Shown here piece after piece: positions 7,244 through 16,578 of a stretch of DNA of 64,000 nt. Source of the stretch: Streptomyces sp. NA04227 (GTDB lineage Bacteria > Actinomycetota > Actinomycetes > Streptomycetales > Streptomycetaceae). Location of the stretch: NCBI RefSeq assembly GCF_013364195.1, contig NZ_CP054918.1, forward strand, positions 4,825,001 through 4,889,000, given 5' to 3'. The notes beneath the pieces were generated by a model, which saw only the letters and a program-made list of their open reading frames with translations, ran no database searches and had not been told where the DNA came from. Position 1 is the first letter of the stretch. Every line of letters starts with the position of its first letter. The translations under genes and the position numbers were made by a program.

Positions 7244-8599
7244 ATGGCAGAGGCGAACATCAACCACGGCACCGCCACGGCGGCGGGGGCCGTGCCCTAT
7301 CCCGCGGACGCGCCCCGATCGGCCGCGCTGTTCGGCCGGGCTTCACAGGTGACCCCGGGTGGCGTGAACTCGCCGGTCCGGGCCTTCCGGGCGGTCGGCG
7401 GCACACCCCGCTTCATGGTCTCGGGCACCGGTCCCTACCTCACCGACGCGGACGGCCGCGAGTACGTGGACCTGGTCTGCTCCTGGGGTCCGATGATCCT
7501 CGGTCACTCGCACCCCGAGGTGCTCGCCGCGGTCCAGGCCGCCGCGGCCCGCGGTACCTCCTTCGGTACGCCGGGGGAGGGCGAGGTCGAGCTCGCCGAG
7601 GAGATCGTGGCGCGGGTGGCGCCGGTCGAGCAGGTGCGGCTGGTGTCCTCGGGTACCGAGGCGACCATGTCGGCGATCCGGCTGGCGCGCGGCTTCACCG
7701 GCCGCGCCAAGGTGGTCAAGTTCGCGGGCTGCTACCACGGCCACGTGGACGCCCTGCTCGCCGCCGCCGGATCGGGCGTCGCCACCTTCGGACTGCCGGA
7801 CACCCCGGGCGTCACCGGTGCCCAGGCGGGCGAGACCCTGGTCCTGCCGTACAACGACCTCGCGGCCGTGCGCGAGGCCTTCGCCGCGCACCCCGGCGAG
7901 ATCGCCTGTGTGATCACCGAGGCCTCGCCCGGCAACATGGGCGTGGTCCCGCCGCTGGACGGCTTCAACGCCGGGCTCAAGGAACTGTGCGCGGCCGACG
8001 GCGCGCTGTTCATCTCCGACGAGGTGATGACCGGCTTCCGTACCTCGAAGGCGGGCTGGTTCGGGGTCGACGGGGTGGTGCCCGACCTGATGACCTTCGG
8101 CAAGGTCATGGGCGGCGGCTTCCCGGCGGCGGCCTTCGGCGGCCGCGCCGATGTCATGGCGCACCTCGCCCCCGCGGGTCCCGTCTACCAGGCGGGCACC
8201 CTCTCCGGGAACCCGGTCGCGACCGCCGCCGGTCTCGCCCAGCTCCGGCTGCTCGACGACGCCGCGTACGCGACCGTGAACTCCGTCTCCGAGCAGATCC
8301 GCACCCTGGTCGCCGAGGCCCTGAACAAGGAGGGCGTGGCGCACCGGCTGCAGACCGCGTCCAACATGTTCTCGGTGTTCTTCACGGATGGCCCGGTACG
8401 CGACTTCGACGAGGCGAAGGCCCAGGAGGGCTTCCGCTTCAACGCCTTCTTCCACTCGATGCTGTCCCAGGGCGTGTACCTGCCGCCCTCGGCCTTCGAG
8501 TCCTGGTTCGTCTCGACCGCCCACGACGCGCGTGCCATCGAGCGGATCGCCGCCGCGCTGCCCACCGCCGCCCGTGCCGCTGCTGAGGCCACGGCATGA
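7244..8599 (+). CDS. hemL: glutamate-1-semialdehyde 2,1-aminomutase
   Basis: This PLP enzyme of 451 residues converts glutamate-1-semialdehyde to 5-aminolevulinate, the C5-route entry to heme, siroheme and cobalamin. It is full length. The PLP lysine is K287 in TFGKVMGGG, with SDEVMTGFR before it and the [12 protein letters not shown] region near residue 108. The ATG at 7244 has a GAGGGG site 3-4 nt upstream and matches the family N-terminus. The next gene overlaps by 4 nt. Its position near the cytochrome c maturation operon and menaquinone genes fits a respiratory-cofactor neighbourhood. Confidence 0.97.
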   Translation: MAEANINHGTATAAGAVPYPADAPRSAALFGRASQVTPGGVNSPVRAFRAVGGTPRFMVSGTGPYLTDADGREYVDLVCSWGPMILGHSHPEVLAAVQAAAARGTSFGTPGEGEVELAEEIVARVAPVEQVRLVSSGTEATMSAIRLARGFTGRAKVVKFAGCYHGHVDALLAAAGSGVATFGLPDTPGVTGAQAGETLVLPYNDLAAVREAFAAHPGEIACVITEASPGNMGVVPPLDGFNAGLKELCAADGALFISDEVMTGFRTSKAGWFGVDGVVPDLMTFGKVMGGGFPAAAFGGRADVMAHLAPAGPVYQAGTLSGNPVATAAGLAQLRLLDDAAYATVNSVSEQIRTLVAEALNKEGVAHRLQTASNMFSVFFTDGPVRDFDEAKAQEGFRFNAFFHSMLSQGVYLPPSAFESWFVSTAHDARAIERIAAALPTAARAAAEATA

Positions 8600-9318
8600 G
8601 CGCGCCGACGCAGCCGACCGGCGGCGAGCACACCCCGGACGCCTCCGGGCAGAGGACCGTCGTGCACGTGATGCGGCACGGCGAGGTGCACAACCCGGAG
8701 GGCGTCCTGTACGGGCGGCTCGACGGGTATCACCTCTCCGAGCTGGGGCGGCAGATGGCCGAGCGGGTCGCCGAGCATCTCGCCTCGCGCGACATCGCGT
8801 ACGTCGTCGCCTCCCCGCTGGAGCGCGCGCAGGAGACGGCCACGCCGATCGCCAAGCGGCACGAGCTCGACTTGGCCACCGACCCGCGCTTGATCGAGGC
8901 CGCGAACGTCTTCGAGGGCAAGACCTTCGGCGTCGGCGACGGCGCGCTGCGCCGGGTCTCCAACTGGAAGCACCTGGTCAACCCGCTCAAGCCGTCCTGG
9001 GGCGAGCCGTACGCCGAGCAGGTCGAGCGGATGCGCGCGGCCGTCGAGGCGGCCCGCGACGCCGCGCGCGGGCACGAAGCGGTGTGCGTCAGCCACCAGT
9101 TGCCGATCTGGATCCTGCGCAGCGCGATGGAGAACCGCAGGCTCTGGCACGACCCGCGCAAGCGCCAGTGCACCCTCGCCTCCCTCACCAGCTTCACGTA
9201 CGAGGGGGACAAACTGGTCTCCGTCGGCTACACCGAGCCCGCCCGCGACCTCGTCCCGCCGCACCTCCTGGCAGGCGCCAAGCCGGTCAAGGGGAAGGAC
9301 AAGGCGTTCGGGGCCTGA
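8596..9318 (+). CDS. histidine phosphatase (phosphoglycerate mutase-like) family protein
   Basis: A 240-residue member of the histidine phosphatase superfamily. The catalytic motif RHGE is at residues 27-30 (nucleophile H28), and a second conserved histidine lies in CVSHQLPIW. It starts at an ATGA overlap with hemL, so it is co-translated. In many actinobacteria such a gene follows hemL, but its substrate is not established. The family includes mutases, phosphatases of small molecules and phosphoprotein phosphatases. No membrane segment is visible. Confidence 0.88.
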   Translation: MSAPTQPTGGEHTPDASGQRTVVHVMRHGEVHNPEGVLYGRLDGYHLSELGRQMAERVAEHLASRDIAYVVASPLERAQETATPIAKRHELDLATDPRLIEAANVFEGKTFGVGDGALRRVSNWKHLVNPLKPSWGEPYAEQVERMRAAVEAARDAARGHEAVCVSHQLPIWILRSAMENRRLWHDPRKRQCTLASLTSFTYEGDKLVSVGYTEPARDLVPPHLLAGAKPVKGKDKAFGA

Positions 9319-9509
9319 GCCGAGCCGTTCGCGGTCTCCAACTCGCGCGTAAGAGACGGCAGTTCGACCACTCAGAGGCGGCAGTTCGGCCAGCCTTCGC
9401 CGGTGGCCCGCAGTGCGCGGGTCACCGGCTTCTGTGTTGCCGGGCCCCCGCCCACCGGCGCCAACTCGCCTTCCGGGCAGACTCGTTGCCCCGAACGGTC
9501 AGGGCACTC

Positions 9510-10082
9510 TCACCGGTCCAGGACCGTGTCCAGGAGCTGTTCGAGTTCATTGGCGACGTGGTCGAGAGGTGTGGTGGACCGCTGGGCGATGCAGAGGATC
9601 ACCGCTCCCTCCACGGAGGAGACCATCAATGCCGCGAGGGACGGGGCTCGTTGGGCCGGGACACCCGCCGTGACCAAGGCCTGTTCCACGACGTTCAGCC
9701 ACAACTCGAAGGTGCCGCAGGCGCTCTCGCGCGCGGCCGGTGCGTCCCGGCCGCCGAGGGCCGAGGCGACGACGGGGCAGCCCGCGTCGTAGTCGTCGGC
9801 GGCGAGGCCCTCGCCCACCGCGGTGAGCAAGGTGCGCATCACCACGATCGGTTCCCGCGCATCGGCGAGCACGGCGGCCAGCCCCTCCGACATGGCGGTG
9901 CCCGCGGTCTGTGCCGCCTCGCCGAGCAACTCCCCGCGCCCCTGGGGGAAGTTCAGGTACAGCGAGCGCCGGGCCACGCCACTGTCGCTCAACAGGTCCG
10001 CGACGGTGGTCCCCGAGACGCCGTGGGTGCGCATCAGCCCGATCGCGCTCTCGATGAGCTTGTCCCGCGCCGTCGTCGTCAC
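9510..10082 (-). CDS. TetR family transcriptional regulator of the OYE gene
   Basis: About 190 residues from the GTG at 10082, which has AAGGAG 9 nt upstream; an upstream in-frame GTG would add 15 residues. The helix-turn-helix reads SGVARRSLYLNFPQGRGEL, and the C-terminal domain has the CPVVASAL pattern of the TetR_C subgroup often found with NADPH-flavin oxidoreductases. It is divergent from the Old Yellow Enzyme gene, and two near-identical operator elements lie between them. It most likely represses that gene and itself and responds to an electrophile or quinone, as known for several TetR/OYE pairs; the ligand here is inferred. Confidence 0.88.
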   Translation of the reverse strand: MTTTARDKLIESAIGLMRTHGVSGTTVADLLSDSGVARRSLYLNFPQGRGELLGEAAQTAGTAMSEGLAAVLADAREPIVVMRTLLTAVGEGLAADDYDAGCPVVASALGGRDAPAARESACGTFELWLNVVEQALVTAGVPAQRAPSLAALMVSSVEGAVILCIAQRSTTPLDHVANELEQLLDTVLDR

Positions 10083-10128
10083 GCTCCCGTGCTCCTTCCC
10101 CGTCGGCGGCCACTCCCCTTCCCGCAAG

Positions 10129-10164
10129 TAGACCAGACGGTCTTGCGGTAGATCGATTGGTCTA
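10129..10164. promoter_or_regulatory. twin 16-bp TetR operators
   Basis: TAGACCAGACGGTCTT (10129-10144) and TAGATCGATTGGTCTA (10149-10164) are imperfect palindromes of the same form, TAGACC-N4-GGTCTA, 20 bp apart (about two helical turns). The outer arms, AGTAGACCA and TGGTCTACT, also form a 9-bp inverted repeat. They lie about 50 bp upstream of the TetR start and 130 bp upstream of the OYE start, suited to repress both promoters. Confidence 0.75.
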
Positions 10165-10292
10165 CTACCTTACTTGTGAGTAAGGAATGGGAGTGGCTGG
10201 TGTCCATACCCGCGGGGGCGGCGTGAGCAATGCACCAGCGGGCCGACCGAATCGTCGGATTCGGCGGGACGGCACACGACGGAGGTCACGCG

Positions 10293-11600
10293 ATGAGTAC
10301 GAGCACCAGCAGGCCGAGCACCAGCAAGCCGAGCAGCAGTGTGGGCAGCCCGTCGGGCAGCCAGGCGGACATCGAGCTTCTGCAGAGCCCGTTCGTTCTC
10401 CCGGGCGGCGCCTCGATTCCGAACCGGATCGCCAAGGCCGCGCTGAGCGAGGGCCTGGCCGAGCCGGACGGGCGCCCAGGCCCGCGGATACGGAACCTCT
10501 ACCGGCGCTGGGCGACCAGCGGAATGGGCCTGATCATCACGGGCAACGTCATGGTCGACTCCCGTGCGATCGGGGAGCCGGGGAACGTCGTCGTCGAGGA
10601 CGAGCGGCACCTCGCGGACCTCTCGGCCTGGGCCGACACCGCCAAGAAGGGCGGGGCGAAGCTCTGGGCGCAGATCAACCACCCGGGACGGCAGATCCCG
10701 CGCAACCTGTCCTCCCAGCCCCTCGCGCCCTCGGCTCTCGCGGCCTCCGGTGTGGGCGGCGCCTTCGCCAAGCCGCGCGCGCTGACCACGGCCGAGATCG
10801 AGGACATCGTCGCGCGGTTCGCGACCACGGCGCGGCTCCTGGTCCAGACGGGTTTCGACGGCGTCCAGGTGCACGCGGCGCACGGCTACCTGATCAGCCA
10901 GTTCCTCTCCCCGCTGTCCAACGAGCGCACGGACGAGTGGGGCGGCACCCCCGAGAACCGGCGCCGCTTCCTCATCGAGGTCGTCCGCGCGATCCGTGCG
11001 GAGGTGGGCCCCGAGGTGCCGGTGTCGGTCAAGCTCAACTCCGCCGACTTCCAGCGCGGCGGCTTCGGCGAGGACGAGTCGCTCGACGTCGTCCGCGCAC
11101 TGGCCGCCGAGGGGATCGACCTCCTGGAGATCTCCGGCGGTACGTACTCCTCCGCCGCCATGCTCGGCGTCGACCCCACGCTGAAGGAGTCCACCCGTAA
11201 GCGCGAGGCGTACTTCATCGCCTACGCCGACCGCGTCCGCGCCGAGGTCCCGCGGCTTCCCCTCATGCTCACCGGCGGCTTCCGCACCCTCGACGGCATG
11301 GCCGACGCGATCCGCAGTGGCGTGATCGACATCGCGGGCCTTGGACGTCCGCTCGCCGTCGAGCCCGACCTGCCCGCCGCCCTGCTGTCGGCCAAGACCG
11401 AGAGCAGCGACGTCCGGCCGAAGCGCAGCGGCATCCGCCTCCTGGACAACCTGACCGAACTCGTCTTCTACACCGTGCAGTTGTGGCGCATGGCCGACGG
11501 CAAGGCCCCCGCCCCGGGCCGCCACCCGGCCCTGAACGTCACGCAGTACCTCCTGCGCAACGGCGTGGACAGCGTCAGGCTGCCCCGGCGCAGCCGCTGA
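10293..11600 (+). CDS. NADH:flavin oxidoreductase, Old Yellow Enzyme family
   Basis: A 435-residue FMN-dependent TIM-barrel enene-reductase-type protein. The family signature VHAAHGYLISQFLSP is present, supplying the substrate-binding His residues, and is followed by NERTDEWGGTPENR, both typical of the OYE/2,4-dienoyl-CoA reductase branch. The C-terminus ends after the barrel with no FeS or second flavin domain, so this is the short type. I chose the ATG at 10293 because GGAGG lies 9 nt upstream; the next 30 residues are Ser-rich and unstructured. It is controlled by the divergent TetR gene. Likely substrates are activated alkenes or quinones. Confidence 0.9.
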   Translation: MSTSTSRPSTSKPSSSVGSPSGSQADIELLQSPFVLPGGASIPNRIAKAALSEGLAEPDGRPGPRIRNLYRRWATSGMGLIITGNVMVDSRAIGEPGNVVVEDERHLADLSAWADTAKKGGAKLWAQINHPGRQIPRNLSSQPLAPSALAASGVGGAFAKPRALTTAEIEDIVARFATTARLLVQTGFDGVQVHAAHGYLISQFLSPLSNERTDEWGGTPENRRRFLIEVVRAIRAEVGPEVPVSVKLNSADFQRGGFGEDESLDVVRALAAEGIDLLEISGGTYSSAAMLGVDPTLKESTRKREAYFIAYADRVRAEVPRLPLMLTGGFRTLDGMADAIRSGVIDIAGLGRPLAVEPDLPAALLSAKTESSDVRPKRSGIRLLDNLTELVFYTVQLWRMADGKAPAPGRHPALNVTQYLLRNGVDSVRLPRRSR

Positions 11601-11612
11601 GGCCCGCCGGGC

Positions 11613-13559
11613 TCAGACCGAGGTGAGAAGCCCCGACGCCGCGGAGTCGAGTGAGCGGTACTCCACCGTCCCGTCGTCCACCAGTGTCAGCCGCAACGGC
11701 GACCGGCTCCTGGGGCATCTCGACTCCATGTCCGCTGTCACCGCGTCCAGTTCCGGCGGAGTGGTGAGCAGACCGTCCGGTGCGGAGAACACCTTCGCCC
11801 GGTAGTGGCACGACGGGTCGGAGCCCATTCCGTCCACCACTCTGACCGTGCTCTGCTCGACGGTCGTGCCGGCGATCCCGACCTGCTCCAGGGGGCCGGG
11901 CTCCGCTTCGTCGGTCTCGGGGAACCACACGCCCTGGTACTTGTCGAGCGACGGGCTCTCCCGCTTTGTGAGCTGGACCTCCTGCCCGTCGACGAGCCAG
12001 GTGAGCCGGTCGTTCGAGGCCGGGCCGAAGCCGAGCTCGCTGCGCGCGGGCTTCCAGCAGTCGGCGGACGCGGTCCTGGGAGTGGCACTCTTCGAGCCCG
12101 CCTGCCCAAGTGTCAGAGTCCGCTCTCCGGAGTCCTGGTCGTATGCGGCCTCCTCGGCGGCGCTCGTGGTGACACACAGACTCGCCCTGCCGAGTACGGA
12201 CACCTCGACCGCCCGCTCGCCACCCCCGCTGATCCGCAGCCGCGCGTACTCCCCGGCCGCCGCGCCCTTCGTCGTCAGCTTCCCCTCCCACTCGCCGACG
12301 AACTGCTTCGGCACGGCGACACTGCCGCCGCCGCCCCGGCCACCACTGCCCGCGTCCTCCTCCCATGGCTTGAGCGCAAGGAGGCCCGCACCGGCTACGG
12401 CAAGTGCCACCGCCGCGGCGCCCACCGCGAGGGCCCGACTGCGCTTGGCTCCGCGTGCGGGCGCGGGGGCGGCGGGTGGGGGAGGGGCGGCCGGAGGCCG
12501 AGCGGGCATCGTCGGGGCGGCCGGGGGAGGCGCCTGCCGGGCGGCGATGCCGGGGGCTGCCGGTGTGGCCGATGCGGCCGGTGCCGACTGTGCGGCCTGG
12601 GCGGACCTCACCGTCGGTGTGGCCCCGTGACCGGGGGCCGAGGCCGGGTCGTAGTCCAGCAACTCCGCGGCCCGGCGCCCGAGTTGCTCAAGGACCTCAC
12701 CCGGCAGCCAGGGCCCGGTCTCGACGAGCGCGGCCCGTTCGGCGACCGCCCGCGGGGTGGGCCGAAGCGCGGGATCCTTGTGCAGGCACTCGCGTACGAG
12801 GGGCAGCAGGCTCTCCGGTACGCCGTCCAGGTCGGGTTCGTCCTCGGCGACCCGGAACAACTGGGCGTGCACCCCGCCGTTACCGGTCGCACCGAAGGGC
12901 TGGCGCCCGGTGGCCGCGTACGCGAGTACCGACCCCAGGCAGAACACGTCGCTCGCGACGGTGAGTTCACGACCACGCGCCTGCTCCGGCGACATGAAGC
13001 CGGGCGAGCCGATCACCATCCCGGTGCGCGTGTACGCGAGTTCGCCGGTGGCCGTGTCCAGGGCGTCCAGCGCCCGGGCGATACCGAAGTCGATGACGCG
13101 CGGCCCGTCCACGGTGACGAGTACGTTGGACGGCTTGAGGTCCCGGTGGATCAGCCCGGCGTCGTGCACGGCAGCAAGGGCGAGCGCGAGGCGATCGGCG
13201 AGCACCCGTACGGACCGCTCCGGCAGCGCCCCGTACCCCTCGGCCACCACCTCGTACAGCGAAGGCCCCGGAATGTACCGCGTCGCCACCCACGGCACGG
13301 CGGCCTCGGTGTCCGCGTCGAGCACATCGGCGGTCCACTGCCCGCCCACCCGACGCGCGGCGGCCACCTCGCGCGCGAACCTCCGCCGGAATTCGGCGAG
13401 TTGGGCGAACTCGGCCCGTACGACCTTCAGCGCCACCGTCCGGCCGCCCTCGGACCGCCCGAGATACACCAGACCCATCCCGCCCTCACCGAGCCGACCC
13501 AGCAGTCGGTACGGACCGAGGTAGCGCGGATCCTCCGGCGCGAGAACCTGCATCGTCAT
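11613..13559 (-). CDS. membrane-anchored Ser/Thr protein kinase
   Basis: A 648-residue eukaryotic-type kinase. The Gly-rich loop GEGGMG is at 24-29, the ATP-binding Lys at 45, HRDLKPSN from 138, DFG at 157-159 and the activation segment near SPEQ at 190, so all catalytic residues are present. A Pro/Ala linker (310-370) leads to one membrane helix (about 376-396) and an extracellular domain of about 250 residues starting with a FVGEWEG motif. The ATG at 13559 has GGGGG 4 nt upstream; an ATG two codons later is possible. It closes a minus-strand cluster with an FHA-winged-helix protein, a possible phosphorylation partner. The kinase at the right end of the window has the same architecture. Confidence 0.93.
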   Translation of the reverse strand: MTMQVLAPEDPRYLGPYRLLGRLGEGGMGLVYLGRSEGGRTVALKVVRAEFAQLAEFRRRFAREVAAARRVGGQWTADVLDADTEAAVPWVATRYIPGPSLYEVVAEGYGALPERSVRVLADRLALALAAVHDAGLIHRDLKPSNVLVTVDGPRVIDFGIARALDALDTATGELAYTRTGMVIGSPGFMSPEQARGRELTVASDVFCLGSVLAYAATGRQPFGATGNGGVHAQLFRVAEDEPDLDGVPESLLPLVRECLHKDPALRPTPRAVAERAALVETGPWLPGEVLEQLGRRAAELLDYDPASAPGHGATPTVRSAQAAQSAPAASATPAAPGIAARQAPPPAAPTMPARPPAAPPPPAAPAPARGAKRSRALAVGAAAVALAVAGAGLLALKPWEEDAGSGGRGGGGSVAVPKQFVGEWEGKLTTKGAAAGEYARLRISGGGERAVEVSVLGRASLCVTTSAAEEAAYDQDSGERTLTLGQAGSKSATPRTASADCWKPARSELGFGPASNDRLTWLVDGQEVQLTKRESPSLDKYQGVWFPETDEAEPGPLEQVGIAGTTVEQSTVRVVDGMGSDPSCHYRAKVFSAPDGLLTTPPELDAVTADMESRCPRSRSPLRLTLVDDGTVEYRSLDSAASGLLTSV

Positions 13560-13742
13560 CCATCCCCCTGAAATGACACGGCCGTCAGCAAGGCCGCGGC
13601 TCAACCTACTCCAGGGGGTTGGGGGGGTGGTTGAGGTGTCCGGCCCACGGTCGCTCTTGCCGTCGAGGGCGCGGGTCGTCGTCCGGGGTAGGTGGAGTTC
13701 CAGGTGAGGGTTCACGTGGATCAGCCCCGCGTCGCCGTCGCC

Positions 13743-14408
13743 TTATGCCTCGCCGCCCGGCCGCAACAGACGTCGCAGCCTCCGGTTGACAGCGCTCAAA
13801 GCCTCCCGGTCCCCCTCCGCGAGCGCCCGCCTTCCCTCCGCGAGAGCCGCGTCGGCCTGCGGCCGTGACGTCATCTCCTCGCGCAGATCCGCGAGGGAGT
13901 GAAAGACCAGGACATCCCAGCGGTCACCGCACCGGAGCAGATCGATCTGGAACTCCCGTACCCGCACCATGAGTTGGCGCAGCTCCGTACCACTCGCATC
14001 CACACACACCGCGCTCGCCCGGGTCCGCAGAATGCGCAGCTCCCGTCGTTCCGCCCGGCCGCCTCCGACCTGTTCGATCAGGTCCTCGCAGGAGTTGAGC
14101 AGGTCCCACAGTTCGTGCAGGAGGCTCGGTAGGAGGCCGGAGGCATCGTCGACGGAGTCCGGCAGGTCCGGCCAGTCCGGTGTGCTCAGCAAGTCGTCGG
14201 AGAACTCGAAAGCTTCCGAGTCCGTCGAGCCCGCTGAGCCCGTCGGGGCCGCTGAGGCCGCCCACGTCGCCGAGTCCGCACCCGAGTCCGCGGAATCCCC
14301 GGAATCCCCGGAATCCCCGGAATCCTCCGAGGCCCCCGCACTCTCCTCCCGGCCCTCCCCGTCCCGCCAACCCTCCGGCCCGACCCCCGACCCGAGCGTG
14401 TCTCCCAT
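13743..14408 (-). CDS. hypothetical helical protein coupled to the upstream gene
   Basis: A 221-residue protein. The first 70 residues are acidic and Ser/Asp-rich with short repeats (SGD units). The rest is helical, with segments LLHELWDLLNSCEDLIEQV and ALAEGDREALSAVNRRLRRLL. The latter pattern resembles the C-terminal helices of some Hsp70 proteins, but I cannot claim homology. The ATG at 14408 lies 2 nt past the upstream stop with a GAGG site, so translation is coupled. It lies between the 461-aa membrane protein and the kinase; the acidic Ser-rich segment could be a phosphorylation target. Function unknown. Confidence 0.75.
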   Translation of the reverse strand: MGDTLGSGVGPEGWRDGEGREESAGASEDSGDSGDSGDSADSGADSATWAASAAPTGSAGSTDSEAFEFSDDLLSTPDWPDLPDSVDDASGLLPSLLHELWDLLNSCEDLIEQVGGGRAERRELRILRTRASAVCVDASGTELRQLMVRVREFQIDLLRCGDRWDVLVFHSLADLREEMTSRPQADAALAEGRRALAEGDREALSAVNRRLRRLLRPGGEA

Positions 14409-14410
14409 CC

Positions 14411-15796
14411 TCACGACCCCGTCCGTCCCGCCTGTCCCGCGTGTCCAGTCCGTCCCGCCCGTCCGGCCTCCTGCCCCGCGCCGTCCCGTCTCTCGGTCAG
14501 GAGGGCGGCGAGGATCACGGACAGGACGAGGCCGAGGGAGACGGCGGGGTACGCGCCGCCGAGTGTGGCGGCCAGGGTGATGACCAGGGCGACGGCGACC
14601 ACCGAGAGGCTGATCCTGGTGCCCAGTGGGGTGCGAAGGAAGCGGATCGCCGACCGGATGCGCGCCGCTGCCCGGCGCCACTGTTCCCTGCGCGGGTCCT
14701 TGCCGAGGGTCTGGGCGGACAGACCACGGGGATTCGCGTACGCGCGTGCCCGTCGGCCGTGGCCGAACTGCCGTACCAGACGGTCCCAGTTGTCCAGGAA
14801 CTGCTGCTCGTCCCGTTGCGGCGCCACGTCGTGCGCCTTGCGGGCGAGTTCGACCATCTCCCAGCGCTCCCCGGCGTCGGGCGCCCGGTGTACGTACGAC
14901 TCGCGCAGGTCCACGGCAAGGTTGTTCAGGCCGACGGCGACCATGAGCGCGACCTCGTCGTACCGCTCGGCAGGCACCAACGGCCTTACGGGATCCAGGA
15001 GTTCGAGTTCCGGCAGGACCTGCTGCCAGAGCGCCGCCGCCGACTCCTCGTACCGGCCGGCTTCGCGATGTTCCTTCGCGATGCGCAAGGCGTCGCCGAT
15101 CCGGTCGGCCGACGGGGCGAACAGGACCTCGCCGAGCTTGTGCACGGAGCCCTCGAACGAGGCGCACCGTCCCCACTCGGCGGCCATCCGGGCCAGGAAC
15201 GCGTCACCGTGGGCGAGTTCGGAGAACGGCGTGACCAGGAGGGGCGGCAGACCCGCCAGGAGGTCTTCGGCGGCTTCCTCGCCGAGCTCGGGGGTGTCCA
15301 GCGTCCGGATCCGGTGCCGCAGGTGCGCGGCGAAGTGGTCGTTCTCCAGGACCGCGTGCCAGCCTCGGGCCGCGCCCAGCCACATCACCTCCCGGTTGGC
15401 CCCCGGGAACGGGTCGCCGCCCTGTGCCGACTCCAGGGCCCACAGGTGGCGGCGCACCGCCGCGTCGTGCTCCCGGTGGAGGTCTTCGGGGCAGCCGCAG
15501 TCCAGGTTGTCGGTGCCCCAGTACCACAGCGCCTCGTCCATCAGCCGCCGCTTCGGATCGGCCAACTCCGCGAAGGCCGCCCGTACTTGCTCCGCGTCGT
15601 TGGGAACGGTCGTCGACCCCGAAGGGCGCGGTGCTGCCCAACAACCGTGCCCCCGGCGGAGTTTGGCCTCCGCGTCCTCCCGGTGACGGTCAACCGTCTC
15701 CCCGTCGGCGTGAGTCGGCAGGCCCGTCACGGCGAAGGCGTTCGACCAGTAGAGACGGACGCCCGCCAGCTCGCGGAAGCGCGCTTCGAAGATCAT
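14411..15796 (-). CDS. hypothetical protein with C-terminal membrane segments
   Basis: 461 residues. The N-terminal 60 residues (YWSNAFAVTGLPTHAD followed by a charged helix) look like the J-like modules that precede helical repeats in some actinobacterial proteins, but the HPD tripeptide is absent, so this is tentative. The middle is helical and may hold TPR-like repeats (RIAKEHREAGRYEESAAALW). A pair of membrane helices lies near 395-440 (ISLSVVAVALVITLAATL and VSLGLVLSVILAALL). The start overlaps the FHA-winged-helix gene by 4 nt (ATGA) and the next gene follows 2 nt after the stop. It is probably the scaffold or membrane component of this cluster. Confidence 0.75.
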   Translation of the reverse strand: MIFEARFRELAGVRLYWSNAFAVTGLPTHADGETVDRHREDAEAKLRRGHGCWAAPRPSGSTTVPNDAEQVRAAFAELADPKRRLMDEALWYWGTDNLDCGCPEDLHREHDAAVRRHLWALESAQGGDPFPGANREVMWLGAARGWHAVLENDHFAAHLRHRIRTLDTPELGEEAAEDLLAGLPPLLVTPFSELAHGDAFLARMAAEWGRCASFEGSVHKLGEVLFAPSADRIGDALRIAKEHREAGRYEESAAALWQQVLPELELLDPVRPLVPAERYDEVALMVAVGLNNLAVDLRESYVHRAPDAGERWEMVELARKAHDVAPQRDEQQFLDNWDRLVRQFGHGRRARAYANPRGLSAQTLGKDPRREQWRRAAARIRSAIRFLRTPLGTRISLSVVAVALVITLAATLGGAYPAVSLGLVLSVILAALLTERRDGAGQEAGRAGRTGHAGQAGRTGS

Positions 15797-16578
15797 CGCG
15801 GCTGGCCCTGCCTTCCCGCCGGGAACTCGGGGTGTACGTACAGCCGGTAGCCGACGGTCGGCACGGTCTCCAGGATCCGGGGCTTCGCCGGGTCCGGTTC
15901 GATGCTGCGGCGCACCGCGCGCACCACTCCCGCGAGGTCCGTCTTGTCGTACGAGCGCCCGAGCGGCCACTCCTCCGGCGGCTTCCACAGCGCCGCGATC
16001 AGCTCGGCGTGGTCGCAGGCGACTGCCTCGCCCCCGCTCAGGCCCGTGCTGCGGGAGACCATGTAGCGCAGTAACTGGTGGCCCTTGGGCCGCAGCCCCT
16101 CGACGAGCAGCTCCTCGCCGCCGTCGATCCGGTACACCCTGCTGCCGACGCTGTCGTAGCGGATGCCCGCGCGCGGGGTCGCCCGGTCGTGCCAGGCGGG
16201 GGCGGGACGGGTGGCGTGTGCGTCGATGAACGTCAGCCGCCAGTGCAGGAGTTCGTCGTCGCCGACCATGTCGCCGAGGATCAGCAGGGTGTCGCCGTGC
16301 CGGAGCAGTTCACGGCCGCGTACGGGATGGATCTCCGCGCCGGAGGCGTCGTGCTGGAGCAGGGTGCCGTTCTTGGCGTGGCAGGTGACCCACCACTGGC
16401 CGTGCTCCAGATCGAGTATGCAGTGCAGCCTGCTGATCCAGCCCTGTGGATCGGGTTCGAGCACGATGTCCGGCTCGTGGTGCGGCGCCGTACGCCCCAC
16501 CGTGCACTGGCCACCGTCCAGCACGTACTCCCGCACCTTCCCCGCGGGCGATGTCACCCTCAACCTCGCTGGTCGCAC
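15793..16578 (-). CDS. FHA domain - winged-helix transcriptional regulator
   Basis: About 261 residues from the GTG at 16578 (GGGAG 4 nt upstream); a GTG at 16605 is also possible. An N-terminal FHA phosphothreonine-binding domain is recognisable from CTVGR, SRLHC and KNGTLL (about residues 30-80). A C-terminal OmpR-type winged helix follows, with the ending VPTVGYRLYV and an acidic/basic recognition region before it. The order, FHA first and DNA-binding domain last, is the reverse of EmbR-like regulators. A kinase lies in the same cluster, so phospho-dependent gene control is a good inference. Overlaps the next gene by 4 nt. Confidence 0.8.
   Translation of the reverse strand: MRPARLRVTSPAGKVREYVLDGGQCTVGRTAPHHEPDIVLEPDPQGWISRLHCILDLEHGQWWVTCHAKNGTLLQHDASGAEIHPVRGRELLRHGDTLLILGDMVGDDELLHWRLTFIDAHATRPAPAWHDRATPRAGIRYDSVGSRVYRIDGGEELLVEGLRPKGHQLLRYMVSRSTGLSGGEAVACDHAELIAALWKPPEEWPLGRSYDKTDLAGVVRAVRRSIEPDPAKPRILETVPTVGYRLYVHPEFPAGRQGQPR

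Noticed and set aside
6358..8586. 742-codon plus-strand frame across the region before and in hemL
   Set aside because: Overlaps hemL in another frame and has no domain motifs; hemL is unmistakable.
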